In this document: piece after piece, positions 45,566-54,201 of the stretch | Position numbering within the stretch: position 1 is the stretch's first letter | Layout of the letters: the number at the start of each line of letters is the position of its first letter | Assembly: GCA_038239485.1 (NCBI GenBank) | Contig: JBBSET010000007.1 | Coordinates: 1-64,000, forward strand | Direction: 5' to 3' | From: DASQEH01 sp038239485 | GTDB lineage: Bacteria; Actinomycetota; Actinomycetes; Propionibacteriales; Nocardioidaceae | DNA: 64,000 bases | The notes under the pieces: model-generated | Seen by the model: only the letters and a program-made list of their open reading frames with translations | Told to the model about the DNA's origin: nothing | Database searches by the model: none | Translations under genes and position numbers: made by a program

Positions 45566-47026
45566 TCACCAGCTGACGGCGATGTACTTCGACTCCAGGT
45601 AGTCGAGCATCCCCTCATGGCCGCCTTCGCGGCCGATGCCGGACTGCTTCGTACCGCCGAACGGCGCGGCGGGGTCGGAGACCAGGCCCCGGTTGAGGCC
45701 GACCATGCCGGACTCCAGCGCCTCGCTGACTCGCAGCCCGCGAGCCAGGTCGCGGGTGTAGACGTAGGAGACCAGCCCGAAATCGGTGTCGTTGGCCAGC
45801 GCCACCGCCTGCGACTCGTCGTCGAAGGTCACGATCGGCGCGACCGGGCCGAAGATCTCCTCCCGGAGGATCGCCGCGTCCGACGCGACGTCCGTCAGCA
45901 CCGTCGGGTCGAAGTAGAAGCCGGGGCGGTCGGGACGCGTCCCTCCCGTGACCACCCGCGAGCCGGCCGCGACGGCGCCCCGCACGAGCGCGTCGACCTT
46001 GCCGACGGTGTCCTCGTTGACCAGCGGACCGACCTGGGTGTCGTCGTCGGTGCCGGGACCGACCCGGAGCGCCGCCATCTTCTCGGCGAGACGGGTGGCG
46101 AACTCCTCCGCCACGTCGGTATGGACGAAGAACCGGTTGGCCGCCGTGCATGCCTCGCCGCCGTTGCGCATCTTCGCGATCATCGCGCCCTCGAGCGCCG
46201 CGTCCAGGTCGGCGTCCTCGAAGACCAGGAACGGCGCGTTGCCGCCGAGCTCCATCGAGCAGTTGATGACCTGGTCCGCGGCCTCTTTGAGCAGGATCCG
46301 GCCCACCTCCGTGCTGCCGGTGAACGACAGCTTGCGTACCCGGGGGTCGTGCAGCATCGCGGAGACGACCGCCCCCGAACGGCGAGCCGGGAGCACATTG
46401 ACCACGCCGGCGGGGACGCCGGCGTCGCCGAGGATCTTGGCCATCAACAGGGCCGTGAGCGGGGTGTCGCTCGCGGGCTTGAGGACGACGGTGCAGCCGG
46501 CCGCGAGAGCGGGTCCGATCTTGCGGGTCGCCATCGCGGCCGGGAAGTTCCAGGGCGTGACGAGGACGGCGATGCCGACCGGCTGCTGGACGACCATGAT
46601 CCGGTTGGCTCCGGAGGGCGCCGTCATCAGCTCCCCGGCGGCCCGGACGGCCTCCTCGGCGTACCAGCGGAAGAACTCCGCGGCGTAGGCCGCCTCACCC
46701 CGCGCGTCGACCAGGGCCTTGCCGTTCTCCAGTGCGATCAGGTGCGCCAGCTCGTCCAAGCGCGCGGTCATCAGCTCGAACGCCCGGCGCAGGATCTCGG
46801 CCCGTACCCGCGGTGCCGTGGCCGCCCACTCGGTCGCCGCAGCCGCGGCCGCGTCCACCGCAGCGATGGCATCGGCGACGGTGCCGTCCGCAACCGAGGC
46901 CAGCACCTCGCCGGTTGCCGGGTCGATCACGTCGAAGCGTCCGCCGTCAGAGGCGGGCACGGCCTTGCCGCCGACATACAGGTCCAGCGTGAGGTCGGTG
47001 AGCTGGTCGAGGGTGAACGATGCCAT
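45566..47026 (-). CDS. NAD(P)-dependent aldehyde dehydrogenase (succinate-semialdehyde type)
   Basis: This 486-residue aldehyde dehydrogenase has LVTPWNFPAAMATRKIGPAL, the LSFTGSTEVGR nucleotide loop, the catalytic pair (Glu in MELGGNAPFLVFEDAD; Cys in GGEACTAANRF), FGPVAPIVTFD and the C-terminal GREGGHEGMLDYLESKYIA. The order and the GREGG-type tail resemble GabD-like succinate-semialdehyde dehydrogenases. In this cluster it could oxidise the product of the beta-hydroxyacid dehydrogenase. Six bases separate its stop from the GntR stop. Confidence 0.88.
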   Translation of the reverse strand: MASFTLDQLTDLTLDLYVGGKAVPASDGGRFDVIDPATGEVLASVADGTVADAIAAVDAAAAAATEWAATAPRVRAEILRRAFELMTARLDELAHLIALENGKALVDARGEAAYAAEFFRWYAEEAVRAAGELMTAPSGANRIMVVQQPVGIAVLVTPWNFPAAMATRKIGPALAAGCTVVLKPASDTPLTALLMAKILGDAGVPAGVVNVLPARRSGAVVSAMLHDPRVRKLSFTGSTEVGRILLKEAADQVINCSMELGGNAPFLVFEDADLDAALEGAMIAKMRNGGEACTAANRFFVHTDVAEEFATRLAEKMAALRVGPGTDDDTQVGPLVNEDTVGKVDALVRGAVAAGSRVVTGGTRPDRPGFYFDPTVLTDVASDAAILREEIFGPVAPIVTFDDESQAVALANDTDFGLVSYVYTRDLARGLRVSEALESGMVGLNRGLVSDPAAPFGGTKQSGIGREGGHEGMLDYLESKYIAVSW

Positions 47027-47074
47027 CGAGTGTCCTTTCCTGTGTGGTCGGGGCGCCCGACCACTGAATGTGGC

Positions 47075-48313
47075 TCAGTAGGCGTTGGCGACCATGAGGT
47101 CCTGCGCAGGGAAGAGGGTGAGCACCTGGGGGCCATCCTCGGTGATCACGATCTCCTCCTCGATCCTCGCGGCAAAGTAGCCGTCGGAGGCCGGACAGTA
47201 GGTCTCCAGCGCGAAAACCATACCGACCTCGAGCTCGATCGGCTCCTTCATCGAGTTCAGCCGCGAGATGATCGGCCGTTCGTGCAGGCCGAGGCCAAGG
47301 CCATGGGCGAACTGAAGCCCGAACGCCTCCATCTCGCTCCCGAATCCGAAGTCCTCCGCCCTCGGTAGCAACGCGGCCACCTCATCGGTGCCGACACCGG
47401 CCCGTATCCCGGCGATGCCGCGGTCCATCCACTCACGCGCCCGCGCGTAGGCCGCCCGCTGCGGCGCCGTGGCCGAGCCCACCGCGAAGGTCCGGTAGTA
47501 ACAGGTCCGGTAGCCGTTGTAGGAGTGGATGATGTCGAAGAACGCCTGGTCGCCAGGGCGGATGAGTCGGTCGGTGAAGTTGTGTGGATGCGGGTTGCAG
47601 CGCTCACCCGATATCGCGTTGACCGCTTCGACCTGGTCAGATCCCATCTCGTAGAGCCTCTTGTTCGCGAGGGCCACGATCTCGTTCTCGCGGACGCCGG
47701 GCTTCAACGCCTCGAAGATGTCCTGGTAGACGCCGTCCACCATTGCGACGGCCTGGGTGAGCAGGGTGATCTCGTCCGAGGACTTGATCACCCGTGCGTC
47801 CAGCATCAGCTGCTGGGCGTCCACCACGGAGAGCCCCTGCTTCTGCATCTCGAAGAGGAACGGCGGCTCCACGATGTCGACGCCGACGGGCTGGTCGGCA
47901 ACACCGGCCTCGACCAGCAGCGACCTGATCTCCGCGACGGCGCTCTCCATCAAGCCCACCGACGGCGCGACCGCTCCGCGGAAGCCCAGGAAGCCTGCCC
48001 GGTAGTTCTCCTGGGGCACCCACCTCGAGTAGACCTGATGATGCTTCACGGCCGAGCCGAAGTCCCACAGCACAGGTTCCTTGCCTCGGGCCACGAGGGC
48101 GTACCTGATCATCTTGTCGCCGAGGGCGCCGCCGATCCACGTGTGGGTGGTGTAGCGGATGTTGTAGAAGTCGAAGAGCAGGAAGGCGCCGCACTCGCTG
48201 GCGTCCAGCGCCTGGCGCGCCCGGTCGAGTCGGTAGTCGCGCAGCCGGGCGAAGTCGACGCGCTGCTCATAGTCGACTGCCATCTGACCGGGGGCGGGCA
48301 GCGGCCGGCTCAC
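47075..48313 (-). CDS. M24-family (creatinase/Xaa-Pro-peptidase-like) hydrolase or lyase with a changed metal site
   Basis: The 412-residue protein has a creatinase N-terminal domain (YRLDRARQALDASECGAFLL, NIRYTTHTWIGG) and a pita-bread catalytic domain. Expected M24 ligands are Asp260 (FFDIIHSYNGYR), His337 (FAHGLGLGLHE), Glu370 (FALETYCP) and Glu386 (ARIEEEIV). The second Asp, normally 11 residues after the first, is Cys271 (CYYRTF). So it is not a typical aminopeptidase; it may be creatinase-like, an ectoine-hydrolase-like or a DddP-like enzyme. It overlaps the downstream-read dehydrogenase gene by 4 bases and is in the same run as the importer. Confidence 0.78.
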   Translation of the reverse strand: MSRPLPAPGQMAVDYEQRVDFARLRDYRLDRARQALDASECGAFLLFDFYNIRYTTHTWIGGALGDKMIRYALVARGKEPVLWDFGSAVKHHQVYSRWVPQENYRAGFLGFRGAVAPSVGLMESAVAEIRSLLVEAGVADQPVGVDIVEPPFLFEMQKQGLSVVDAQQLMLDARVIKSSDEITLLTQAVAMVDGVYQDIFEALKPGVRENEIVALANKRLYEMGSDQVEAVNAISGERCNPHPHNFTDRLIRPGDQAFFDIIHSYNGYRTCYYRTFAVGSATAPQRAAYARAREWMDRGIAGIRAGVGTDEVAALLPRAEDFGFGSEMEAFGLQFAHGLGLGLHERPIISRLNSMKEPIELEVGMVFALETYCPASDGYFAARIEEEIVITEDGPQVLTLFPAQDLMVANAY

Positions 48314-49254
48314 GGCGCGGCTTCTCCCGAGAGCCCGTCGTCGACCACGGCGTCCTCAGGCTTCAGCTCGAGCCCGGAGTTGCGCGCTTGAAGGTCGAGC
48401 AGCACCGCGAAGTCGTCGTCCACGTGTCCGGTGGAGACAGCTGCCTGCACCGCGGCTGCGGCGGCGGCGGCGACCGGCATCGGTACGTCGAGGTCGTGGG
48501 CGGCGGCGAAACCCAGGTCGAAGTCCTTGCGCAGCAGCACCGGTGTGAACGTCGGGGTGTAGTCGAGGTGGACCAGCGCTGGAGACTTGTAGCGCGTGAA
48601 CGTCGAGCCCATCACGGAGTTGTTGAGGAACTCCAGGAATGCCGCCCGAGGCACCCCGCCCTTCTCCGCCAGCACGGTGATCTCCGCCAGGCTCTGGGTG
48701 ACGACCCCGAGCATCACGTTGTGGCAGATCTTCACCAGGCGGGATACGTCACCTTCACCGACGTAGGTGGCGCCCTTGCCGAGGTGGTTCAGCAGCGGCG
48801 CCACCTTCAGCCAGGTCTCCTCGGGGCCTGAGACGACCAGAGTGAGCTGACCAGCGGCGACCACCTTGCCGTTCCCGCTCACCGGTGCCGCCAGGAAGTC
48901 GACGCCGCGCTCGCCACATGCCGTACGCAGGGCCACTGACGTCTCGTCGTCGATCGTCGAGCAGTCGACGACGGCGCCGGGCACGTGCTCTGCGTCGGCG
49001 AGCAGGCCGCCGTCGCCGGTCAGGACCTCGACCAGATCGGTCGCCGTCGAGACCATGGTGAAGACGACGTCGCAGCCACGCAGGTCCGCGATCGTGTCGG
49101 CAACGGTGCAACCGGCGCCGGTCAGAGCTTCGGCCTTCGCGCGAGTGCGGTTCCAGACCGTCACGTCCTCTCCAGCCCGTGCGAGACGGCTTGCCATGGC
49201 GGCGCCCATCCGCCCGGCGCCGATCCAGCCGACTCTGGTGTGCTCAGTGCTCAT
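48310..49254 (-). CDS. Beta-hydroxyacid dehydrogenase (3-hydroxyisobutyrate dehydrogenase family)
   Basis: The 314-residue protein has the NAD(P) Rossmann motif VGWIGAGRMGAAMASRL, the DVVFTMVSTATD segment, substrate-binding DFLAAPVSGNGKVVAAGQL and the catalytic-Lys region VSRLVKICHNVMLG. Family members act on 3-hydroxyisobutyrate, tartronate semialdehyde, gamma-hydroxybutyrate and related compounds. It starts 11 bases inside the end of livF and overlaps the M24 start, so it is translationally linked to both, placing it in the same catabolic operon. Confidence 0.88.
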   Translation of the reverse strand: MSTEHTRVGWIGAGRMGAAMASRLARAGEDVTVWNRTRAKAEALTGAGCTVADTIADLRGCDVVFTMVSTATDLVEVLTGDGGLLADAEHVPGAVVDCSTIDDETSVALRTACGERGVDFLAAPVSGNGKVVAAGQLTLVVSGPEETWLKVAPLLNHLGKGATYVGEGDVSRLVKICHNVMLGVVTQSLAEITVLAEKGGVPRAAFLEFLNNSVMGSTFTRYKSPALVHLDYTPTFTPVLLRKDFDLGFAAAHDLDVPMPVAAAAAAAVQAAVSTGHVDDDFAVLLDLQARNSGLELKPEDAVVDDGLSGEAAP

Positions 49255-50041
49255 CGTTCACCTTCGTGAGGGAGTGAGGTACGCGAGACTCGCTGGCGGT
49301 CGATGCGTCGGAGTCTGACCCGACGGCGCCGGCACCGAGGTAGAGCCGAGCGACCTCCGGGTCGGCGAGCAGGCTCTCACCGGTGGAGGTCAGCCGTACG
49401 ACGCCACCCTCGAGGACAGCACCGAAGTCGGACGCGGCCAGGCCGGACCGTGCGTTCTGCTCCACCAGCAGAATCGTGCGCCCATCCTTGGCCAGCCGCC
49501 GAATGCTGGCGAAGACGGCCTGCCGCGACTTGGGATCCAGGCCGATGGACGGCTCGTCCAAGAGGATGAGGGCAGGATCCAGGACCAGCGTGCGGGCGAG
49601 CTCGACCTGCTTCTGCTCACCGCCGGACAAGGATCCGGCATGGTCCTTGGCGCGCCGGGCACAGATCGGGAACACCTCCGCTGCTGCCTTCATGCGTCGA
49701 TGGACCTCCTTTTGGTCCTTCATCACGTGGCCGCCCATCAGCAGGTTGTCCCAGACCGTCATGGCCGGGAACAGGCTGCGGTCCTGCGGCACGTGCACCA
49801 CTCCGCGCAGGAGCCTGGCCCTGGGTGACAGCCGGCCGATGTCCTCACCCTGGAACCGCACCGTCCCCTCTCGTGGTCGGATCAGGCCACTGATGGACTT
49901 CAGGACCGTCGACTTGCCCGCGCCGTTGGGTCCGATCAGACAGGTGATCGTGCCCGGCGTGAGCTCGAGGTCGACTCCCTTGAGGATGTCTCCGGCGCCG
50001 TAGCCGGCCCGTACGCCCTGCAACGTCAGCAACGCCTCCAT
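49244..50041 (-). CDS. livF: Branched-chain-amino-acid-type ABC transporter ATPase LivF
   Basis: The 265-residue ATPase has Walker A LIGPNGAGKST, Q-loop VHVPQDRSLFP, signature LSGGEQKQVELARTL and Walker B ALILLDEPSIGLDPK. The size and the LFPAMTVWDNL segment fit LivF. ATG 50041 is selected because GAGG lies just upstream and the longer frame overlaps livG. It completes a five-gene importer (livK-H-M-G-F) with conventional order. Confidence 0.93.
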   Translation of the reverse strand: MEALLTLQGVRAGYGAGDILKGVDLELTPGTITCLIGPNGAGKSTVLKSISGLIRPREGTVRFQGEDIGRLSPRARLLRGVVHVPQDRSLFPAMTVWDNLLMGGHVMKDQKEVHRRMKAAAEVFPICARRAKDHAGSLSGGEQKQVELARTLVLDPALILLDEPSIGLDPKSRQAVFASIRRLAKDGRTILLVEQNARSGLAASDFGAVLEGGVVRLTSTGESLLADPEVARLYLGAGAVGSDSDASTASESRVPHSLTKVNDEH

Positions 50042-50045
50042 GACC

Positions 50046-50777
50046 TCAGCTCCCCAGGTACGCGTCGAGGACACGGGCGTCGGACTGCACGGCGTGGGGC
50101 GGGCCCGCGAAGATCTCCTTGCCGCGGTCGAGGACGACCACCGGGTCGCACAGCCGCATCACGAAAGGCATGTCGTGCTCGACGATGAGGAAGGTGACCC
50201 CGGCCTCGTGGCGCTCCCGGATGTGGTGCTCCATCGTCGCGATCATCACCGGGTTGACGCCTGCGGTGGGCTCATCGAGCAGCACCAGGTGGGGGGAGCT
50301 CATCAGCACGGCGGCGAACTCCAGAAGCTTGCGCTGGCCATAGGACAGCTCGGACGCATAGAGGTCGGCGACATGGGCCATCCGGAACTCCTCCAACAGC
50401 GTGCCGACCCGGTGGCGGTCCGCCCTGCTCAGCCGCTGGCCGAAGAGCTGCCGCCAGGAGTACCCGGCGGCCACAGTGAGGTTCTCCTCGACCGTGAGCT
50501 GAGGGAAGACACGGGCCTGCTGGAACGTGCGGGTGAGGCCGCGCCGGTAGAGCGCCCCCGAGCTCGAGCCGGTGATGTCCCTGCCTTCGAAGCGCACCCG
50601 GCCGTCGTCGGGCGGCAGGTACCCGGTGATCATGTTGAAGAGCGTCGTCTTGCCGGACCCGTTGGGTCCGATCAGCGCCGTGATCGAGTGCTCCTCGACG
50701 GCGAACGAGGCCGAGTCGACCGCATGGAGCGTTCCGAAGGACTTCGAGAGGTTCGAGACCTCCAGCAGCGCGGCCAT
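50046..50777 (-). CDS. livG: Branched-chain-amino-acid-type ABC transporter ATPase LivG
   Basis: The 243-residue ATPase has Walker A LIGPNGSGKTTLFNMITGYL, the LivG-typical RRGLTRTFQQARVFPQLTV (Q-loop), signature ELSYGQRKLLEFA and Walker B HLVLLDEPTAGVNPV. The signature reads LSYGQ rather than LSGGQ, a known LivG variant. It abuts livM by one base and livF by four, consistent with co-translation. Confidence 0.94.
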   Translation of the reverse strand: MAALLEVSNLSKSFGTLHAVDSASFAVEEHSITALIGPNGSGKTTLFNMITGYLPPDDGRVRFEGRDITGSSSGALYRRGLTRTFQQARVFPQLTVEENLTVAAGYSWRQLFGQRLSRADRHRVGTLLEEFRMAHVADLYASELSYGQRKLLEFAAVLMSSPHLVLLDEPTAGVNPVMIATMEHHIRERHEAGVTFLIVEHDMPFVMRLCDPVVVLDRGKEIFAGPPHAVQSDARVLDAYLGS

Positions 50778-51844
50778 CAGCCATTTCCCTTCGACGCTGC
50801 GACCGACTCGCCCCGGTCCGGATGGAGCGGGCCTGCTCCCATGAGCGTCGCGTCCCGCTCGCCGGCGTCCACCGCGTCGCGCCGCCGCCGCCGCCGGAGC
50901 AGATCCTGGACCGATGGCACGATCCCCTGGGGCATCAGCAGCATCACCAGCAGGAAGACCATGGCGTAGGCGATCAGGTAGAACTGGCTACCGCCCAGGG
51001 TGTAGGCCAGCATCTGCTGGGTGCTCTCCAGTAGCAGCGCCCCGATCACCGGGCCCCACAACGTGGCTCGGCCACCGAGGAACGTCATCAGCACGATGGC
51101 GATCGTGACCAGCGGATCGACCGCGAACTGCGGGTAGATGTACCCCTCGTAGTAGGCCCAGACCCCTCCCACCATCGCGGTCAGGCCGACACTGACGGAG
51201 AACGCCAGCAGCTTGACGCCGAAGACTCGGACGCCGATCCCGCGTGCCTTGTCCTCGTCCCCGCGTATCGCTGCCAACGACAGGCCGAACTTGCTCCGCA
51301 TCACGCCGTAGGTGATCCCCATGGCGAGCGCCAGGAGTGCCACGAGCACGTAGTAGAACGGCAGCTCGAACGTCGCCAGCGGAAAGGGTGGGATAGCCAT
51401 CGAGATGCCCTGGGCGCCGTGGGTCAGGCTCCGCAGGTTGAATGCCAGCGTCTGCGTGACGAAGAGCAGGGTGATCGTGACGATGGCGAACACGTCGGCG
51501 CGCGTGCGCATGGCGATGGCGGCCACCGCGAGGCCGATCAGGCCCGCGAGCACGCCGATGACCGGCAGGAACAGGAACGGCTCATAGCCGGACGTCAGTG
51601 TCCGGTGCTCGAACCAGATGTTCATGGAGTACGCGCCGATGCCGAAGAACGCGGCGTGGCCGAGTGACGGGTAGCCCGCGAAGCCTCCGACCAGGTTCCA
51701 CGCGCTGGACATGACGGCGTACATCAAGGTGAAGACCAAGATGTTCAGGACCCAGTGAGCCGGGTTCAGCACGGGCATCGCGGCCAGGACCACGAAGAAG
51801 CCGACCCCGCGAACCGGTCCGATTGAGGACCGGGCGAGCCTCAT
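50777..51844 (-). CDS. livM: Branched-chain-amino-acid-type ABC transporter permease LivM
   Basis: The 355-residue integral membrane protein starts at the ATG that overlaps the livH stop (ATGA). It has the LivM features of SSAWNLVGGFAGYPSLGHAAF, ARGIGVRVFGVKLLAFSVS and a cytoplasmic-loop motif TFLGGRATLWGPVIGALLL. About nine helices are visible. The C-terminal 40 residues are charged and RR-rich. The longer open frame to 52810 is antisense noise over livH. Confidence 0.94.
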   Translation of the reverse strand: MRLARSSIGPVRGVGFFVVLAAMPVLNPAHWVLNILVFTLMYAVMSSAWNLVGGFAGYPSLGHAAFFGIGAYSMNIWFEHRTLTSGYEPFLFLPVIGVLAGLIGLAVAAIAMRTRADVFAIVTITLLFVTQTLAFNLRSLTHGAQGISMAIPPFPLATFELPFYYVLVALLALAMGITYGVMRSKFGLSLAAIRGDEDKARGIGVRVFGVKLLAFSVSVGLTAMVGGVWAYYEGYIYPQFAVDPLVTIAIVLMTFLGGRATLWGPVIGALLLESTQQMLAYTLGGSQFYLIAYAMVFLLVMLLMPQGIVPSVQDLLRRRRRRDAVDAGERDATLMGAGPLHPDRGESVAASKGNG

Positions 51845-52719
51845 ATCGAGCCCCGCCCTGTGGTGCCGAAAAGACCCTGCGGACGCACCAGGAGGACCAG
51901 GAGCAGGATCACGAAGAACGTCATCTCCGACCAGCTCGGGGAGATCGTGGCGGCGACGACCGCGGAGCTCGTCGACACGATGAGGGCTCCGACGACGGCG
52001 CCACCGATGCTGCCGAGGCCGCCGAGGAGCACGATCGAGAGGAGTCGTGAGATCAGGTCGTAGTGGCTTCCGGCGTTGAACGGGTACAGCAGCCCGTAGA
52101 TCGAGCCGGCAGCCGCGGCGGTCGCGGCGCCGAGACCGAACCCGATGGCCGAGACCCGCTCGGACTCGACACCGAGCAGGCGTGCCGACTCCGGGTTCTG
52201 CACGGTCGCCCGGATGGCACGACCGAACCGCGTTCGGTTCAGCAGGAGGAAGAGGATCCCCAGCGCGGCGATGCTCAGAAGGAAGGCCCACAGTCTCACC
52301 AGCGTGATCTGGTACCCGGCCACGCCCCAGCTGCTGTTGGCATAGCTGGTGTTGATGCTCCGAACCGAGGTATTCCAGGTGACGCTCATGATCCCCTCGA
52401 GGAGGAGCGCGACGGCGAAGGTGACGAGCAGGCTGAGCTCCGACCTGTCCTGGGCGCGCAGCGGCCGCAGGAAGACCAGCTGCACGACCACCCCGAGCAC
52501 GAACATCACCACCGTGGTCACCGGGATGGCAAGGAGAGGGTCGATGCCGAACGACGTGAACAGCTGGTAAGACAGGTACGCGCCCAGGATCACCATCGCA
52601 CCCTGCGCGAGGTTCACCACTTTCATGACTCCGAAGATGAGCGTCTGGCCGGAAGCCATCAAGGCGTACACGCCCGCGGTGAGGACGCCGAGGATGATGC
52701 CCTGGATCAGGGCGTGCAC
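51841..52719 (-). CDS. livH: Branched-chain-amino-acid-type ABC transporter permease LivH
   Basis: The 292-residue permease has the LivH motifs GVYALMASGQTLIFGVMKVV, NLAQGAMVILGAYL and VLLGGLGSIGGAVVGALIV (the EAA-like loop near residue 240). Eight or so membrane helices are visible. It starts with GTG three bases after livK stops and overlaps livM by 4 bases. Confidence 0.94.
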   Translation of the reverse strand: MHALIQGIILGVLTAGVYALMASGQTLIFGVMKVVNLAQGAMVILGAYLSYQLFTSFGIDPLLAIPVTTVVMFVLGVVVQLVFLRPLRAQDRSELSLLVTFAVALLLEGIMSVTWNTSVRSINTSYANSSWGVAGYQITLVRLWAFLLSIAALGILFLLLNRTRFGRAIRATVQNPESARLLGVESERVSAIGFGLGAATAAAAGSIYGLLYPFNAGSHYDLISRLLSIVLLGGLGSIGGAVVGALIVSTSSAVVAATISPSWSEMTFFVILLLVLLVRPQGLFGTTGRGSI

Positions 52720-52722
52720 CGA

Positions 52723-53970
52723 TCAGCCCCCCCAGGCGGGCTTGACCGCCAGCGGCTTCGCCTGCGCCACCGTGGTGGGATACACGGGCAGGAGCTTGCC
52801 ACCCTGCCACTGCACCAGGTTGAACGATCCGGTCGGCGACCCGTTGGCAGACCAGCCGAGGTTGCCCAGGATCGTCGGCCAGGTGCCGCTGTGAAGGCTC
52901 TGGATGATCGTGGCGTTGTCGATCTTGCCGGTCTTCTGGGCAACCTCCTGGACCAGCTGCCCGACTGCGTAGGCCTCGGCGCTGCTGTCATCGACCTGCT
53001 GGGCCGACCCGCCGAACTTGGCGACGTAGGCCTTGGTGAACGCGGCGCTGCCCTGGGCCGTGGATCCGGGGAACCAGTCGGCAGCGGAGAAGATGCCAGC
53101 CGTGTTGCCTGCACCGACCTTGTCGGGGAACTCCAGAGGCGAGTTGGCACCGTTGGACTGGAACATGAACTTCGGGTTGTAGTTCAGCTGGACCAGGCTC
53201 TTGACCATCGCATAGGCGTCCTCGCTCTGGGTTCCGCCCACGATGACGTCGGGCTTCGTCGCCGCGAGGGCCGCCATCACCGGAGAGAGATCCTGGGTCT
53301 CCGACGGGTAGACCTGCTTGTAGACGGTCTTGATTCCGGCGGCCTCGAACTTGGCCCGGATGTTCTCGGCGATCGGCGCCGAGAACGGGTCGTCCAGCTC
53401 CGCATAGGCCGCGGTCTTGGGACGCTGCGCGGCCGGGAGTCCGAGGATGTAGCTGGCGAAGACGTCGCCGGACTGGGTGGTGGGCGCAGGCTGGACGAAG
53501 AAGAAGTTGCTCAGGTTCTGCGCGAAGACGTCGGGTCCGCCACCCGCTGGGGCCAAGAACGCGTAGTGGTAGCGCGCGGCCACTCGCGAGGCCGGGATGG
53601 TGAGCAACGTGGAGAACGGACCGAACGTCAGGTCGACGTGGTCTTTGTTGATGAGGTTCTGGTAGTTGGTCACCACCTGCACAGGGCTGGAGGCGTCGTC
53701 GACGATCTTCAGCTGCACCTGGCGACCGAGGACGCCGCCGTTCGCGTTGACCGTGTCGGCCCAGAGCTGGTAACCGCGCTCCACCGCCTTGCCCGAGTCT
53801 GAGAAGTCCCCGGTCAGCGACACGGACGCACCGATCACCAACGGACCTGATCCGTTCGATCCGGAGCCCCCGCCGGAGCTTCCCGAGCCGCACCCCGCCA
53901 CCGCGACAGAGACCAAGAGGGCCAGAGCTGAGAGAGACAACTTGCGGTGCAAACGGTTGCGCTTGATCAC
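52723..53970 (-). CDS. livK: Substrate-binding lipoprotein of the Liv-type importer
   Basis: The 415-residue protein has a lipoprotein signal: basic N terminus (MIKRNRLHRK), hydrophobic stretch LSALALLVSVAV and the lipobox AGC with Cys27. A Gly/Ser linker follows, then a type I periplasmic-binding fold starting IGASVSLTGDFSDSGKAVER with GPFSTLLTIPASRVA and QSNGANSPL. Fold and partners indicate amino acids or related amides as ligand; the true substrate is unknown. It is the first gene of the minus-strand operon reaching at least to the M24 gene. Confidence 0.93.
   Translation of the reverse strand: MIKRNRLHRKLSLSALALLVSVAVAGCGSGSSGGGSGSNGSGPLVIGASVSLTGDFSDSGKAVERGYQLWADTVNANGGVLGRQVQLKIVDDASSPVQVVTNYQNLINKDHVDLTFGPFSTLLTIPASRVAARYHYAFLAPAGGGPDVFAQNLSNFFFVQPAPTTQSGDVFASYILGLPAAQRPKTAAYAELDDPFSAPIAENIRAKFEAAGIKTVYKQVYPSETQDLSPVMAALAATKPDVIVGGTQSEDAYAMVKSLVQLNYNPKFMFQSNGANSPLEFPDKVGAGNTAGIFSAADWFPGSTAQGSAAFTKAYVAKFGGSAQQVDDSSAEAYAVGQLVQEVAQKTGKIDNATIIQSLHSGTWPTILGNLGWSANGSPTGSFNLVQWQGGKLLPVYPTTVAQAKPLAVKPAWGG
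53949..53960. promoter_or_regulatory. LacI-type operator half-palindrome O1 (inside the livK start)
   Basis: GCAAACGGTTGC is an inverted repeat GCAA/TTGC with an ACGG centre, lying in the first codons of livK. It resembles the central site of the divergent promoter at 54049. Confidence 0.5.
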
Positions 53971-54048
53971 GGCATCTACCCCTTGTCGAACATGGGCGTA
54001 CTCAGGATTTGAGCCAGAATCTGCCGTCAGACTGCCGGTCGAATCGGC

Positions 54049-54064
54049 TCACAAACGATTGTGA
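54049..54064. promoter_or_regulatory. LacI-type operator O2, perfect palindrome
   Basis: TCACAAACGATTGTGA has perfect TCACAA/TTGTGA arms around ACGA, the CG-centred shape of LacI/PurR-family operators. It is 79 bases before livK and 137 before the LacI gene. Confidence 0.65.
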
Positions 54065-54146
54065 TCCAGAGCATGCGTCATGTGCCGGGGTATGTCAAGA
54101 GCGTTTCGTTGGTTCGTCCGCTTCAGGCTGCCGGCGGCAACCTCAC

Positions 54147-54158
54147 GCAAAGGATTGC
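54147..54158. promoter_or_regulatory. LacI-type operator O3 near the regulator's own promoter
   Basis: GCAAAGGATTGC repeats the GCAA/TTGC arms (centre AGGA) 43 bases before the LacI ATG. Its core lies 96 bases from O2's core, and O2's is 102 from O1's, so the three sites are nearly equally spaced. Confidence 0.45.
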
Positions 54159-54201
54159 GCACAGGTGCCGAGTCCGGTGCGACGCCGGATACTCTGACCG
54201 C

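Noticed and set aside
45353..47368. A 671-codon plus-strand frame opposite the aldehyde dehydrogenase and the M24 gene
   Set aside because: It mirrors well-supported minus-strand genes, overlaps the GntR gene end in another frame and shows low-complexity Asp/Arg/Gly/Val content.
50777..52810. A 677-codon minus-strand frame extending livM upstream through livH
   Set aside because: LivM starts at the ATGA overlap at 51844; the extra sequence is livH read out of frame and is Arg/His/Gly-rich.
52063..53802. A 579-codon plus-strand frame opposite livH and livK
   Set aside because: Shadow of the permease and binding-protein genes; no recognisable motif.
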